Assembly: GCF_024170465.1 (NCBI RefSeq)
Contig: NZ_JALJYF010000002.1
Span: 620,001-684,000, forward strand
From: Natronospira proteinivora
GTDB taxonomy: Bacteria > Pseudomonadota > Gammaproteobacteria > Natronospirales > Natronospiraceae
Length of the DNA: 64,000 nucleotides
Direction: 5' to 3'
Numbering within the stretch: the first letter of the stretch is position 1; the number at the start of each line of letters is the position of its first letter. Position numbers and translations under genes: made by a program. Of the stretch, positions 19,094-27,142 are shown piece after piece. The notes beneath the pieces are model-generated. The model had not been told where the DNA came from. It saw nothing but the letters and a program-made list of their open reading frames with translations, and did no database searches.

Positions 19094-19349
19094 TCCGTAT
19101 TATGTACTATGGATTAGGACTGGTGGCCTTGCCCGGGGTTCCTCTGCCATTGAAGCTTATCGTTCTTTCCCATTAGTTTAGCAGCCTTCGCCTACAGGTG
19201 AGTAATCGGGAAAAACACCCCGAAAACAGGGGCGTCCCTGCGGTGAAACCCAGTCCGGCCGAGTGCTCGGTTAACCCAATATCCAACAATTGCAATGGCC
19301 TGAGTGGCTGGGTACTGTCAACGCCTTCTTTGGGGCATGGGAGGCAACG
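19094..19349 (+). promoter_or_regulatory. Possible structured leader of the NRAMP gene
   Basis: 256 bases without a gene. The half nearer the start contains several short stems: CCCC/GGGG at 19218-19232, the overlapping CAGGG/CCCTG at 19227-19240, and CCGAG/CTCGG at 19259-19270. The overlapping pairs could be alternative structures. No known riboswitch consensus could be matched. Confidence 0.3.
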
Positions 19350-20618
19350 ATGAAGGCAGATCCCCGTCAACGCAAGGCACTGCTGCAAACCCTGGGTCCG
19401 GGCCTGCTCATGGCCGGGGCCGCCGTTGGCGTCTCCCACCTGGTCCAGGCCACCCGGGCCGGCGCGGAATACGGCTTCCTGCTGCTGGGCTTGGTGGTTC
19501 TGGTCTGCGCCCTGAAATATCCCTTCCTGGAGTTCGGGCCCCGTTACGCCGCTGCCACAGGCCTTTCCCTCCTGGACGGCTACCGCCGCATGGGGCGTTG
19601 GGCACTTGGCGTCTACATCCTGATCACGGTGGGCACCATGTTCGCCATATTGGCCAGCGTCACCGTGGTCACCGCCGGCTTGGCCGGACGTTTTTTTCCC
19701 CTGCCTCTGGGCACCACAGCCTGGTCGGCCATGGTGCTGGGCTGTTGCGGCCTGATTCTGCTACTGGGGCGCTTTCGGGGCCTGGATCTAAGCATGAAGG
19801 TGATCATGGCCTTGCTCGCCCTGCTGACCCTGGTGGCAGTGAGCCTGGCTCTGTTGAGCCCGGAAAGCTGGACGGACCGCCCACCAGAACCTTCAATGGC
19901 CTCCCTCTGGTCTGGTGCCGGCATCGCCTTTCTGCTGGCCCTGATGGGATGGATGCCCATCCCCCTGGATGTGGCGGCCTGGCATTCCCTCTGGGCTCAG
20001 GAACGGCGCCGCCATACCGGCCACCAACCGTCAGTCCGGCATGCCCTGTTCGACTTCAAGCTGGGTTACGTGGGGGCCACTCTCCTGGCTGTCTGCTTTC
20101 TGGTTCTGGGTGCAACGGTAATGTATGGCAGCGAAGAAGCCTTGTCAGAGAGTGGGGTGGTCTTCGCCGGACAGCTGGCAAGTCTCTACGGCCAGACTTT
20201 GGGCAGCTGGAGTACGCCCGTGATCCTCCTGGGCGCCCTAATCGTCATGTTCAGCACCACCCTGGCGGTCAGCGATGCCTATCCTCGCGTCCTTTCGGCG
20301 CTGGCCGGTTTCGCCAGCCCCAAGCTGAACCACGGGGGCCGTCGCCTCTTTATTACGGGATTTTTTGCGGTAGCGGGCGGGGCGCTGATCGTTATCCACT
20401 TCTTTGGGCAGGCCTTTACCACCTTGGTGGATTTTGCCACCACTATCTCCTTTTTGTCGGCACCGCTGCTGGCGTGGCTGAACTATCGCCTGGTTACCGG
20501 GCCTCTCATGCCGGCGGCCCACCGGCCAGGCCCCGGCCTGAGACTTTTCAGTCTGGTGGGGATCGGCTTTCTGCTGGGCTTCTCCCTGCTGTGGATCATC
20601 TGGCGACTGCTGGGCTAA
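19350..20618 (+). CDS. NRAMP-type divalent metal cation transporter
   Basis: A 422-residue inner-membrane protein with about eleven helices. It belongs to the NRAMP superfamily: GPGLLMAGAAVGVSHLVQAT with RAGAEYGF in helix 1-2, and the helix-6 region GWMPIPLDVAAWHS. The canonical helix-1 DPGN metal motif is replaced by AVGVSH, as in a subgroup of bacterial NRAMP-related proteins whose substrate (Mn, Fe or Mg) is unsettled. The start is ATG 19350, preceded by GGGAGG; the longer TTG start at 19290 has no such site. It overlaps the convergent 2TM gene by 4 bases. Confidence 0.88.
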   Translation: MKADPRQRKALLQTLGPGLLMAGAAVGVSHLVQATRAGAEYGFLLLGLVVLVCALKYPFLEFGPRYAAATGLSLLDGYRRMGRWALGVYILITVGTMFAILASVTVVTAGLAGRFFPLPLGTTAWSAMVLGCCGLILLLGRFRGLDLSMKVIMALLALLTLVAVSLALLSPESWTDRPPEPSMASLWSGAGIAFLLALMGWMPIPLDVAAWHSLWAQERRRHTGHQPSVRHALFDFKLGYVGATLLAVCFLVLGATVMYGSEEALSESGVVFAGQLASLYGQTLGSWSTPVILLGALIVMFSTTLAVSDAYPRVLSALAGFASPKLNHGGRRLFITGFFAVAGGALIVIHFFGQAFTTLVDFATTISFLSAPLLAWLNYRLVTGPLMPAAHRPGPGLRLFSLVGIGFLLGFSLLWIIWRLLG

Positions 20619-20896
20619 CGCTTGCGATAGCGCCGACGCAGACGGTCCTCATCCCAAAGACGGGAAAGGTGCTGGAAGGGATGGAGCAGGGCCAGGGCAT
20701 GCAGCAAGAAACCCAGCCCCCAAATGCCCACCAGGATGAGCAACCAAAGCAGCATTGGACTGCTCACCAGGGCAATAAGTAGCAAGACGCCGGCGGAAGG
20801 CAGGAAAATGGCCAAATGGATGAGAAAATCCCGGACCGTCCGGGCATGGATCTCCGCCTGCTTATAGGGGTTCTTGTGCGGGTCACCGACCGTCAC
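20615..20896 (-). CDS. 2TM-domain small membrane protein
   Basis: 93 residues from GTG 20896, or 110 from ATG 20947. A polar N-terminal segment with HARTVRDFLIHLAIFL leads into two hydrophobic helices (LPSAGVLLLIALVSS and LWLLILVGIWGLGFLLHALAL), then a basic tail. This is the layout of the 2TM domain (also seen on LytTR and kinase proteins). The GTG start is preferred because ATG 20947 lies inside a 31-base palindrome that is probably the 3' hairpin of the gene upstream. Function unknown. Confidence 0.7.
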   Translation of the reverse strand: MTVGDPHKNPYKQAEIHARTVRDFLIHLAIFLPSAGVLLLIALVSSPMLLWLLILVGIWGLGFLLHALALLHPFQHLSRLWDEDRLRRRYRKR

Positions 20897-20942
20897 GATG
20901 CATTCCCGGGTTCGTGGCTTACGGGCAACTTGAATGAGAAAT

Positions 20943-20973
20943 GGCATGCCGGGAAGGCCCTTCCCGGCATGCC
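20943..20973 (-). terminator. 31-base near-perfect palindrome downstream of the small periplasmic gene
   Basis: Arms GGCATGCCGGGAAGG (20943-20957) and its exact complement (20959-20973) around one central base. It sits 38 bases after the stop of the gene at 21012-21260 on the same strand. There is no T tract, so termination would be weak; an operator or attenuator for the 2TM gene is the alternative. Confidence 0.5.
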
Positions 20974-21011
20974 GCGATCACCTTGAAGCGGATGGCCCCG
21001 GTTGAACGGGA

Positions 21012-21260
21012 TCACCCTTCCAGCAAACCCAGGGCCTGATCCAGCAGGGCCAGGGCGGTGTCATGATCACCCTGTTCATGGGCTTCTTCGCCCTCCTGCC
21101 GCAACTCTTCCACCTCGGCGATCCGCTCCTCGCTCAGGCCCATCTCATCGGCCATCTCCAGGGCTTCATCGATCATGTCCATGTACGCCGGACAACTATG
21201 GGCAAAAGCCATGGCCGGCAAAACGGACAGGGTCAGAACAATCAAAAATCGCTTAAACAT
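21012..21260 (-). CDS. Small periplasmic helical protein
   Basis: 82 residues. A clear Sec signal peptide (FKRFLIVLTLSVLPAMAFA) is followed by an ~60-residue acidic helical domain beginning HSCPAYMDMIDEAL. It contains the TPR-like segment GDHDTALALLDQALGLLEG. One Cys in the mature part. The start is ATG 21260 with GGAGGTGA just upstream; an ATG four codons earlier would overlap that ribosome site. No named family recognised. The next gene on that side is the divergent usp gene. Confidence 0.75.
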   Translation of the reverse strand: MFKRFLIVLTLSVLPAMAFAHSCPAYMDMIDEALEMADEMGLSEERIAEVEELRQEGEEAHEQGDHDTALALLDQALGLLEG

Positions 21261-21373
21261 AATCACCTCCATTGCAGTGTCTTACCACTAGCTTGGCAGG
21301 ATGACCGGCCAAGCTCAAGTCAGGACTCTGGGCCCGCCGGGGCCCCCTGCTATGCGGGTCATCGTCCCTCAGC

Positions 21374-21387
21374 TTGATTCAGATCAA
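21374..21387. promoter_or_regulatory. FNR/ANR-type binding site upstream of usp
   Basis: TTGATTCAGATCAA is an exact match to the FNR/ANR consensus TTGAT-N4-ATCAA. It is centred near -40 from a start site predicted by the -10-like GATAAT at 21408-21413. This is the class II activator position, so oxygen-limited induction of the stress gene at 21461 is inferred. Confidence 0.7.
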
Positions 21388-21460
21388 TTTGAGGCCACAG
21401 AATTGTGGATAATCTACCCTCACAATAAGTTCACAACCAATCGCGCTGGAGACACACGCC

Positions 21461-22387
21461 ATGGAAACCAAGCATATTCTCGCCATTCTGGATCCCAGCT
21501 TGGAAAAGAATCCAGCCGCCCGTCGGGCGATAACCCAGGCACGTCAGAGCGGTGCCCGCCTGACCATGGCGGTCTTTGAGGACCACCAAACCATTGTCGA
21601 ATCCGGACTCATGGGCGATGCCCTGACCCGCCAGGCCATTGATGGCTGGCAGTCAGAGGTGGAGAACTGGCTGGATGAAGTGGTTTCCGGTCTGGACAGC
21701 GAAGGCGTATCAGTAGACACCAAGGTGGTCATTGGCCACCCCCTGGCTGACCAGATACTGGAAACCATCGAGGCGGGTGACTACGATCTGGTGATCAAGG
21801 ATTCCCATGATGAATCCTTCCTTTCCCGTGCCTTCTTCACTCCGCTGGACTGGCACCTGCTGCGGCGTTGCCCGATCCCCTTGATGTTGGCCAAGGCCGA
21901 CAGCGGGGACAGCCCCAAGCGCATTGCGGCAGCGGTGGATCCCTTCCACGAGCGGGGCAAGCCCGCCGAGCTGGACCGGCGCATTTTGGCCACGGCCAAA
22001 TCATTAGCCGAGCTCTATGGGGCTGAACTGCATGTCATCCATGCCTGCCAGACCCAGCCCCTGGGCGCCAACTCTCCCCTGGAGGGGCCGTCGCTGGAGT
22101 TCGAGAAAGTCCGGGACGAAATCACCCGACACCACACTCGCGCTCTGCATGAACTGAGTGAGGAGTTTCAAATCAGCCAGGATCGGAGTCACTTCCTGGA
22201 TGCCCCAGCGCGGCGGGCGATTGCCGATTTCACCCGCGAACAATCGGTGGACCTGCTGGTCATGGGCACGGTAACCCGCAAGGGATTGACCCGACTGATC
22301 ATGGGCAGCACGGCGGAAGCCATTCTGGGACGCCTGGAGTGCGATGTGCTGGCCATCAAGCCGGAAGGATTCCCCAACAAGGCCTGA
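21461..22387 (+). CDS. Tandem universal stress protein (UspE-like)
   Basis: 308 residues with two UspA domains. The first (about 1-145) opens with HILAILDPSLEKNP. The second (about 150-305) starts KRIAAAVDPFHERG and ends with the ATP-binding signature GTVTRKGLTRLIMGSTAEAIL (GxxG-N9-GS pattern). The first domain has only a degenerate signature (DSHDESFLSRAFFTPLDW). UspE-type proteins act in the cytoplasm in stress, motility and anaerobic survival. The start is ATG 21461. A perfect FNR/ANR-type box sits about 80 bases upstream, as reported for several anaerobically induced usp genes. Confidence 0.92.
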   Translation: METKHILAILDPSLEKNPAARRAITQARQSGARLTMAVFEDHQTIVESGLMGDALTRQAIDGWQSEVENWLDEVVSGLDSEGVSVDTKVVIGHPLADQILETIEAGDYDLVIKDSHDESFLSRAFFTPLDWHLLRRCPIPLMLAKADSGDSPKRIAAAVDPFHERGKPAELDRRILATAKSLAELYGAELHVIHACQTQPLGANSPLEGPSLEFEKVRDEITRHHTRALHELSEEFQISQDRSHFLDAPARRAIADFTREQSVDLLVMGTVTRKGLTRLIMGSTAEAILGRLECDVLAIKPEGFPNKA

Positions 22388-22413
22388 TTTCCGGGCCAGG
22401 CGGCCCTGTTGAC

Positions 22414-23334
22414 TCAGGGCCGCCTTGACGGCACACCCTCCTGAGACCCGCCATCCCCCAGAAGGTGCATCGTCCGCGTAAGCGCCTGGTCACAATCCAG
22501 ACCCAGCTTGAACGTTAACAGGGCGTCGGCACGAGTCCGACCCTGATTGACAGCCACCACCGGCAATCCACGGCTGGCCGCCTCTCGAACAAAACGGTAA
22601 CCGGACCAAACCACCAGGGACGAACCCACGACCACCACGGCATCGCTCTCCGCCAATGCATCACGGATCCGGGTGACCCGAGTGGCAGGCACATTTTCAC
22701 CAAAGAAGACCACATCGGGCTTGAGTATCCCCTGACAGCGGTGGCAATCGCTGGGCCGGAACCCTCCATGATCCGCTTCCCGCAATTCGGCGTCGCCATC
22801 CGGATTGATGCCCTGGACCCGGGCATCCCAATCACCATTCAGACGTATCAGATCGCGCTGTACCTGATCACGGCAGAGACGCTCACCACAGGCCTGGCAA
22901 ACCACTTCGGACAGACGACCATGCAACTCCACCACGCATGAACTGCCCGCCCGCTGATGCAGGGCATCCACATTCTGGGTTACCAGCATCTTGCCGATGC
23001 CCATGGCCTGCATGCTGGCTAGGGCGTGATGGGCCGGATTGGGAAGGGCCGCCTGTATCCGCGGCCAACCCAGGTAACTGCGGGCCCAGTATCGCTGGCG
23101 GGTGGCCGCACTGGCCATGAAGGCCTGGTATTGGATGGGTTGGCGGCGGGTCCAGCGGCCCTGGCGATCCCGGTAGGCCGGAATACCGGAAGCCGTGCTG
23201 CACCCGGCTCCCGTGAGAAAGAGACAGTGCGGGTGGGTCTCCAGAAAGCGCGCCAGATCGGCCGGATCCGCTTCAGGTACGGTCACCGACGGCCAGCGCC
23301 GGAACTCGGGGATGCGAACATTGGGGGCTTTCAT
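22414..23334 (-). CDS. SIR2 family NAD-dependent protein deacylase (sirtuin)
   Basis: 306 residues from ATG 23334. Sirtuin motifs in order: TGAGCSTASGIPAYRD (NAD pocket), TQNVDALHQRAG, catalytic His in VELHGR, zinc Cys pairs CQAC and CHRC, KPDVVFFGE, VVGSSLVVWSG and VNQGRT. GCSTASGIPAYRD and TQNVDALH point to the class II (SIRT4-like) group. It removes acyl groups from protein lysines using NAD in the cytoplasm. The frame continues upstream to GTG 23439, but that extension is low in complexity and unlike the family. Start choice moderately sure. Confidence 0.93.
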   Translation of the reverse strand: MKAPNVRIPEFRRWPSVTVPEADPADLARFLETHPHCLFLTGAGCSTASGIPAYRDRQGRWTRRQPIQYQAFMASAATRQRYWARSYLGWPRIQAALPNPAHHALASMQAMGIGKMLVTQNVDALHQRAGSSCVVELHGRLSEVVCQACGERLCRDQVQRDLIRLNGDWDARVQGINPDGDAELREADHGGFRPSDCHRCQGILKPDVVFFGENVPATRVTRIRDALAESDAVVVVGSSLVVWSGYRFVREAASRGLPVVAVNQGRTRADALLTFKLGLDCDQALTRTMHLLGDGGSQEGVPSRRP

Positions 23335-23442
23335 TCCGATACCGTCCCAGCCTGAGCGATAAGTAAAAACCAAAGGGTCCAACTTCGTCAGAACACTCAA
23401 GGACCCCGGCAGTTCCCCCAAGGACCGGCCCCGTCGCACTCT

Positions 23443-23535
23443 TCAGTGCTCGGTCAGACTCACATACTCGGCCACCCGGGCAATAGTCTCTTCGGTTTCC
23501 ATATCCGCCGGCACTGTGGAGAGGCTCACGTCCAC
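23443..23535 (-). CDS. Possible 30-residue small protein upstream of the sirtuin gene
   Basis: GTG 23535, preceded by AAGGAAG at suitable distance, opens a frame of 30 codons: an acidic helical peptide (PADMETEETIARVAEYVSLTEH) ending just before the sirtuin gene. The composition looks protein-like, but there is no other support; it could be a leader peptide or chance. Confidence 0.25.
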   Translation of the reverse strand: MDVSLSTVPADMETEETIARVAEYVSLTEH

Positions 23536-23591
23536 GCCAGCTTCCTTATCCCTAAGCGGCGCACCTTCCTTTATAGTGGCAGTCTGACGGA

Positions 23592-24551
23592 ATGAAGCAA
23601 GGTGTTTTCATGGGATTGAAGCGATGGCGCAGCAGTGGCGATGCCGGTCAGCGCCTGCTCGCGGGATGGATGGTGCTATTGGCGGCCAGTCTTTGGGGGA
23701 CCGCGGGGGTCGCCTCCCGATGGATCCATGAAGCCGAAACGGCCGATGCCATCGACATCGGTTTCTGGCGGCTGGGCCTTGCCGTGCCCTTGCTCTTCCT
23801 GGTGGCGCGACTACAGTCACCCCTTCCCGGAACCATGCTCAAGCAGAACGGCATGACTCTGCTCATCATGGGTTTGTGCCTGGCGGGGTTCCAGGTGGGC
23901 TATTTTGCTGCCATCGCCACCCTGGGGGTGGCGGTAGCCACTCTGCTGGCGATCTGCACCATTCCCGTAGTGGCCGCCCTGCTTGCCTGGCCCTGGTATG
24001 GCGAAGCCATTACCCCCTGGGCCGCGCTGGCCTTGTTGGGCGCCGTTATCGGTGCCGGGCTCATCGTCACCGGAGCAGAGTCACCGGACCTACCGGGCAC
24101 CGGCGGTTTGCTCCTGGGCCTGCCACTGGCCCTGGGCGCAAGCTTCTGTTTCGCCCTGCTGACCCTGGTGAGCCGACGCATGAGCCACAGCGCCACCCCC
24201 CTGTGGTCCGCCACCTTCACCCTGGCCATCGCAGCCTTGGTACTCGGCAGTTTTGTACTGCTCCGCTCCGGGGGGATTCCAGCCAACACCGGAGGGACAT
24301 GGGCAGCTCTGGCCTGGATCGCCCTGCTACCCACGGCCGTGGCTTATGCGCTTTTCTATGCCGGAGTTCGCCTGATCACCTCGGCCACCGCCGGGATGCT
24401 GATTCTGGCCGAACCACTCACGGCCAATGTCCTGGCCTGGGCAATCCATGGTGAACGATTGGGCAAGCTGGGGTGGAGCGGTGCCGCACTGCTGTTATCG
24501 GCCATGGCCTTGATGGCCTGGGCCGGACGACAGCCGCGGTCTCCTAAATAA
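23592..24551 (+). CDS. EamA/DMT superfamily transporter
   Basis: A 319-residue protein with ten hydrophobic helices in two EamA repeats. Repeat 1 starts LLAASLWGTAGVASRW. Repeat 2 begins near GGLLLGLPLALGASFCFALL and ends with LILAEPLTANVLAW. Members of the drug/metabolite group export amino acids, sugars or metabolites; the substrate is not deducible. The start is ATG 23592 or ATG 23610 (MGLKRW, preceded by AAGG); both are possible. It overlaps the convergent 40-residue gene by 8 bases. Confidence 0.9.
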   Translation: MKQGVFMGLKRWRSSGDAGQRLLAGWMVLLAASLWGTAGVASRWIHEAETADAIDIGFWRLGLAVPLLFLVARLQSPLPGTMLKQNGMTLLIMGLCLAGFQVGYFAAIATLGVAVATLLAICTIPVVAALLAWPWYGEAITPWAALALLGAVIGAGLIVTGAESPDLPGTGGLLLGLPLALGASFCFALLTLVSRRMSHSATPLWSATFTLAIAALVLGSFVLLRSGGIPANTGGTWAALAWIALLPTAVAYALFYAGVRLITSATAGMLILAEPLTANVLAWAIHGERLGKLGWSGAALLLSAMALMAWAGRQPRSPK

Positions 24552-24666
24552 GGATCAGGGCCAACACCGACAATCCGACCCCGAACAACATCAAACCCAA
24601 TCCCAGTGAATACAAACGATTAGCACGACCCATCCGTGTCCTGCTTGAGTCATTGGACGCTGACAT
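24544..24666 (-). CDS. 40-residue single-span membrane protein
   Basis: From ATG 24666, preceded by AGGAAGG, a 40-codon frame encodes a polar N terminus with Arg residues (SSRTRMGRANR). It is followed by a single hydrophobic helix rich in Gly/Leu (LYSLGLGLMLFGVGLSVLAL), a positive-inside layout for an inner-membrane protein. The good ribosome site and membrane pattern make it likely to be real. Function unknown. Confidence 0.55.
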   Translation of the reverse strand: MSASNDSSRTRMGRANRLYSLGLGLMLFGVGLSVLALILI

Positions 24667-24798
24667 GGCCCTTCCTGTGTATGATGGTTTTTCTTGGAAT
24701 GGACAAAATACTGAGGTATCCAAAGCCAAGGTGCAAGGGGGCGAATTTCCCAGCTACCCAAAGCCCAAAACGATGGGCGATACCAAAGGGAGGTTGTC

Positions 24799-25539
24799 TT
24801 GGCATTTTCCCTGTCATTCTGGGAATGGGTTCTGGCAAGTCTGGTGGTCATCATCGGTGCCCTGGTTCAGGGCAGCATTGGCTTCGGCGTAGCCCTGCTG
24901 GGCGCACCGCTACTGTTCCTGATCAATCCCATGCTGGTTCCTGCTCCGGTGATCATCATCGGCATGAGTCTGCCCCTGCTCATCCTCTTGCGGGATCATC
25001 ACGCCGTGGTCTACCGGGATGTGGCCTGGGTGCTGCCGGGGAAATTGCTGGGCAGCCTGATGGCCGCCGCCCTGCTGGGCGTGGTGTCGGAATCCGCGCT
25101 GGGACTGGTGTTCGGGGCACTGGTATTGCTCGGGGTCGGCCTGAGCCTGAGCCGACGCTTTCCCCTGCCCGGAGGACGACATCTGTTTGCCGCCGGCGGC
25201 GTAGCCGGCTTCATGGCCACCACCACCTCCATCGGCGGTCCTCCACTGGCACTGGTGTTCCAGCATGTTCGAGGCGCCCGTCTGCGAGGCACCTTGTCCG
25301 CCTGTTTCATTCCGGGAGGAATCTTTTCCCTGGCCGCCCTCTGGTGGGTGGGTCGCCTGGGGTGGTCGGAGCTGATGGCCGGTCTGAGCCTCTTCCCTGC
25401 CATCATCAGCGGATTTCTGTTATCCGCCTATCTGGCCCACTGGCTTGATCGCGGTTGGTTGCGGCCCGCATTACTGGCAGTTTCGGCTCTGGCCGGCCTG
25501 ACGGCCGTGGTCAATGCCGCCTGGCAGCTACTGTCCTGA
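24799..25539 (+). CDS. TauE/SafE family permease
   Basis: A 246-residue membrane protein with about eight helices. Typical TauE/SafE features: an N-terminal GALVQGSIGFGVALLGAPLL and the internal repeat AAGGVAGFMATTTSIGGPPL with ALVFQ. Family members export sulfite, sulfoacetate or related anions. The start is TTG 24799 with GGGAGG 8 bases upstream; no ATG fits. Monocistronic, convergent with the amidotransferase gene. Confidence 0.9.
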   Translation: MAFSLSFWEWVLASLVVIIGALVQGSIGFGVALLGAPLLFLINPMLVPAPVIIIGMSLPLLILLRDHHAVVYRDVAWVLPGKLLGSLMAAALLGVVSESALGLVFGALVLLGVGLSLSRRFPLPGGRHLFAAGGVAGFMATTTSIGGPPLALVFQHVRGARLRGTLSACFIPGGIFSLAALWWVGRLGWSELMAGLSLFPAIISGFLLSAYLAHWLDRGWLRPALLAVSALAGLTAVVNAAWQLLS

Positions 25540-25540
25540 G

Positions 25541-26293
25541 TTAGTCCTGGGCGGTGGTCAGACGCATCTCGTCCAGCCGGGATAGCCAGTCCCTGAGCAC
25601 CGTCCCCGCCTTTTGATTCATCCAGTGGGCACAGCGCTGCGTCTCGTCGCGCAAGCGTTCGACCGACTGGGTGGGATGGGCATCCAGCTGGGCCACATGG
25701 GCCACCAACCACTGGGACATGCTCCGGGCATCCACTTCCGGGTGGAACTGTAGCCCCAGAATGCTACGGCCCTGGGAAAAGGCCTGGACCTGGCAAGCCT
25801 CGGTACCGGCCAGACGTTCACAACCCGGAGGCAAGTCTATGGCATCACTGTGCCAGTGAAGAACCGGAACCTGATCCAGAAAACGCAGGGAGGACTGCTG
25901 TCCGACCGGGGTCAGCTCCACCGGCCACCAACCCAGCTCCGGGGCTGCCCGCCGTTGGATGGCGCCCCCCAGGACACGGGCCATGAGCTGGGCACCCAGA
26001 CAGATTCCCAGCACCGGGGTATTGGCCAGCAGACACTGTTCAATCAGGCGCATCTCGTCCACCAGGAAGGGAAAGCGCGCATCATCCATGGCGCAGGGTG
26101 GCCCGCCCAGAATAATTACCAGGGCGGCCTCGCTGGCTTTCACAGCGCTGAGATCATCCTGGGTGGCATCCAAGTACTGGATCTCATAGCCCAGGCTGGA
26201 AAGATGCGGACCAAGGGCGCCCAAGCCCTTGAAATCGATTTGCCGTATCACCAGCACCCGTCCGGGTGGTATCCCTGTCAGGCTGTTGGACAT
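25541..26293 (-). CDS. Class I glutamine amidotransferase domain protein
   Basis: 250 residues, a stand-alone GATase-1 like the GuaA-type amidotransferase-related proteins. The catalytic triad is visible: the nucleophile elbow PVLGICLGAQLMA (Cys near residue 97) and LGLQFHPEVD with the His and Glu. VIILGGPPCAMDD forms the oxyanion region. No synthetase domain is attached, so it may be a gamma-glutamyl hydrolase or peptidase rather than GMP synthase. The start is ATG 26293. Downstream of the ABC export genes on the same strand, separated by about 70 bases. Confidence 0.9.
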   Translation of the reverse strand: MSNSLTGIPPGRVLVIRQIDFKGLGALGPHLSSLGYEIQYLDATQDDLSAVKASEAALVIILGGPPCAMDDARFPFLVDEMRLIEQCLLANTPVLGICLGAQLMARVLGGAIQRRAAPELGWWPVELTPVGQQSSLRFLDQVPVLHWHSDAIDLPPGCERLAGTEACQVQAFSQGRSILGLQFHPEVDARSMSQWLVAHVAQLDAHPTQSVERLRDETQRCAHWMNQKAGTVLRDWLSRLDEMRLTTAQD

Positions 26294-26365
26294 GCAAGTT
26301 GCCTCTGTGTACCGATGCAAGACCAAGCCGGTGACCTGTTACATCATGTTTGCCTTGCGGGCATT

Positions 26366-27142
26366 TCAGGCCCTGAGACCGATGCCCCGCTTGAGCAGAA
26401 ACAGGGCAATAAAATACAGACTCACAAGCAGGGTGATAATGATGGCAAAGGCCAGATCCAGGCGTACATCGCTAATGCCGTGAATGCTGTACCGGAACAG
26501 ATTCACCATATACAGGATCGGATTGAACAGGGAAACATCCCGCCAGACCCCCGGCAGTAATTCCACGGTGTAAAACACACCGCCCAGATAGGTCAGGGGC
26601 GTGAGTATGAACGTGGGGATAATGGATATATCGTCAAACTTCTTGGCAAAAACCGCGTTGATCAGCCCTGCCAGGGAAAATGCCGCGGATGTCATCAGGA
26701 CCACGGCGATCATGATGAAGGGATGGGAAACACTCAGCGGTGTAAACAGAGAAGCGATCACGGCCACCAGCAAGCCCACCAGCAGACCCCGGCCCATGCC
26801 ACCCACCACATAGCCCAAGAGGATAAGGGAGTTGGGCATGGGCGAGACCATCATCTCCTCGATATGCCGGGCGAACTTGGCGCCAAAGAAGGAAGACACC
26901 ACATTGCCGTAGCTGTTCTGAATAACGGCCATGATGATCAAACCGGGGGCGATAAAGCTCATGAACTCCAAACCACCCATCTCCCCGACCCGACGACCGA
27001 TGAGCTGGCCAAAGATCACAAAATACAAGCTCATGGTGATAGCCGGGGGTACCAGTGTCTGGACCCAGATACGCAGGACCCGAGTCAGTTCCTTGTGGAC
27101 AATGGTGTAGAGACCCACGAGATTCTGCCGATAACGATTCAT
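26366..27142 (-). CDS. ABC-2 type transport permease (YadH-like)
   Basis: A 258-residue inner-membrane protein with six hydrophobic helices and the ABC-2 permease layout: an N-terminal cytoplasmic stretch LVGLYTIVHKELTRVLRIW, VPPAITMSLYFVIFG, a central FGAKFARHIEEMMVSPMPN amphipathic loop and FILTPLTYLGGVFYTVELL. It pairs with the ATPase gene upstream, whose stop it overlaps by 4 bases (ATGA), showing an obligate two-gene transporter. Related to E. coli YadH; substrate unknown. Confidence 0.92.
   Translation of the reverse strand: MNRYRQNLVGLYTIVHKELTRVLRIWVQTLVPPAITMSLYFVIFGQLIGRRVGEMGGLEFMSFIAPGLIIMAVIQNSYGNVVSSFFGAKFARHIEEMMVSPMPNSLILLGYVVGGMGRGLLVGLLVAVIASLFTPLSVSHPFIMIAVVLMTSAAFSLAGLINAVFAKKFDDISIIPTFILTPLTYLGGVFYTVELLPGVWRDVSLFNPILYMVNLFRYSIHGISDVRLDLAFAIIITLLVSLYFIALFLLKRGIGLRA

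Noticed and set aside
21404-21412. DnaA box TTATCCACA on the minus strand upstream of usp
   Set aside because: A single box; about one such exact match per two windows is expected by chance, and it coincides with the -10 region.
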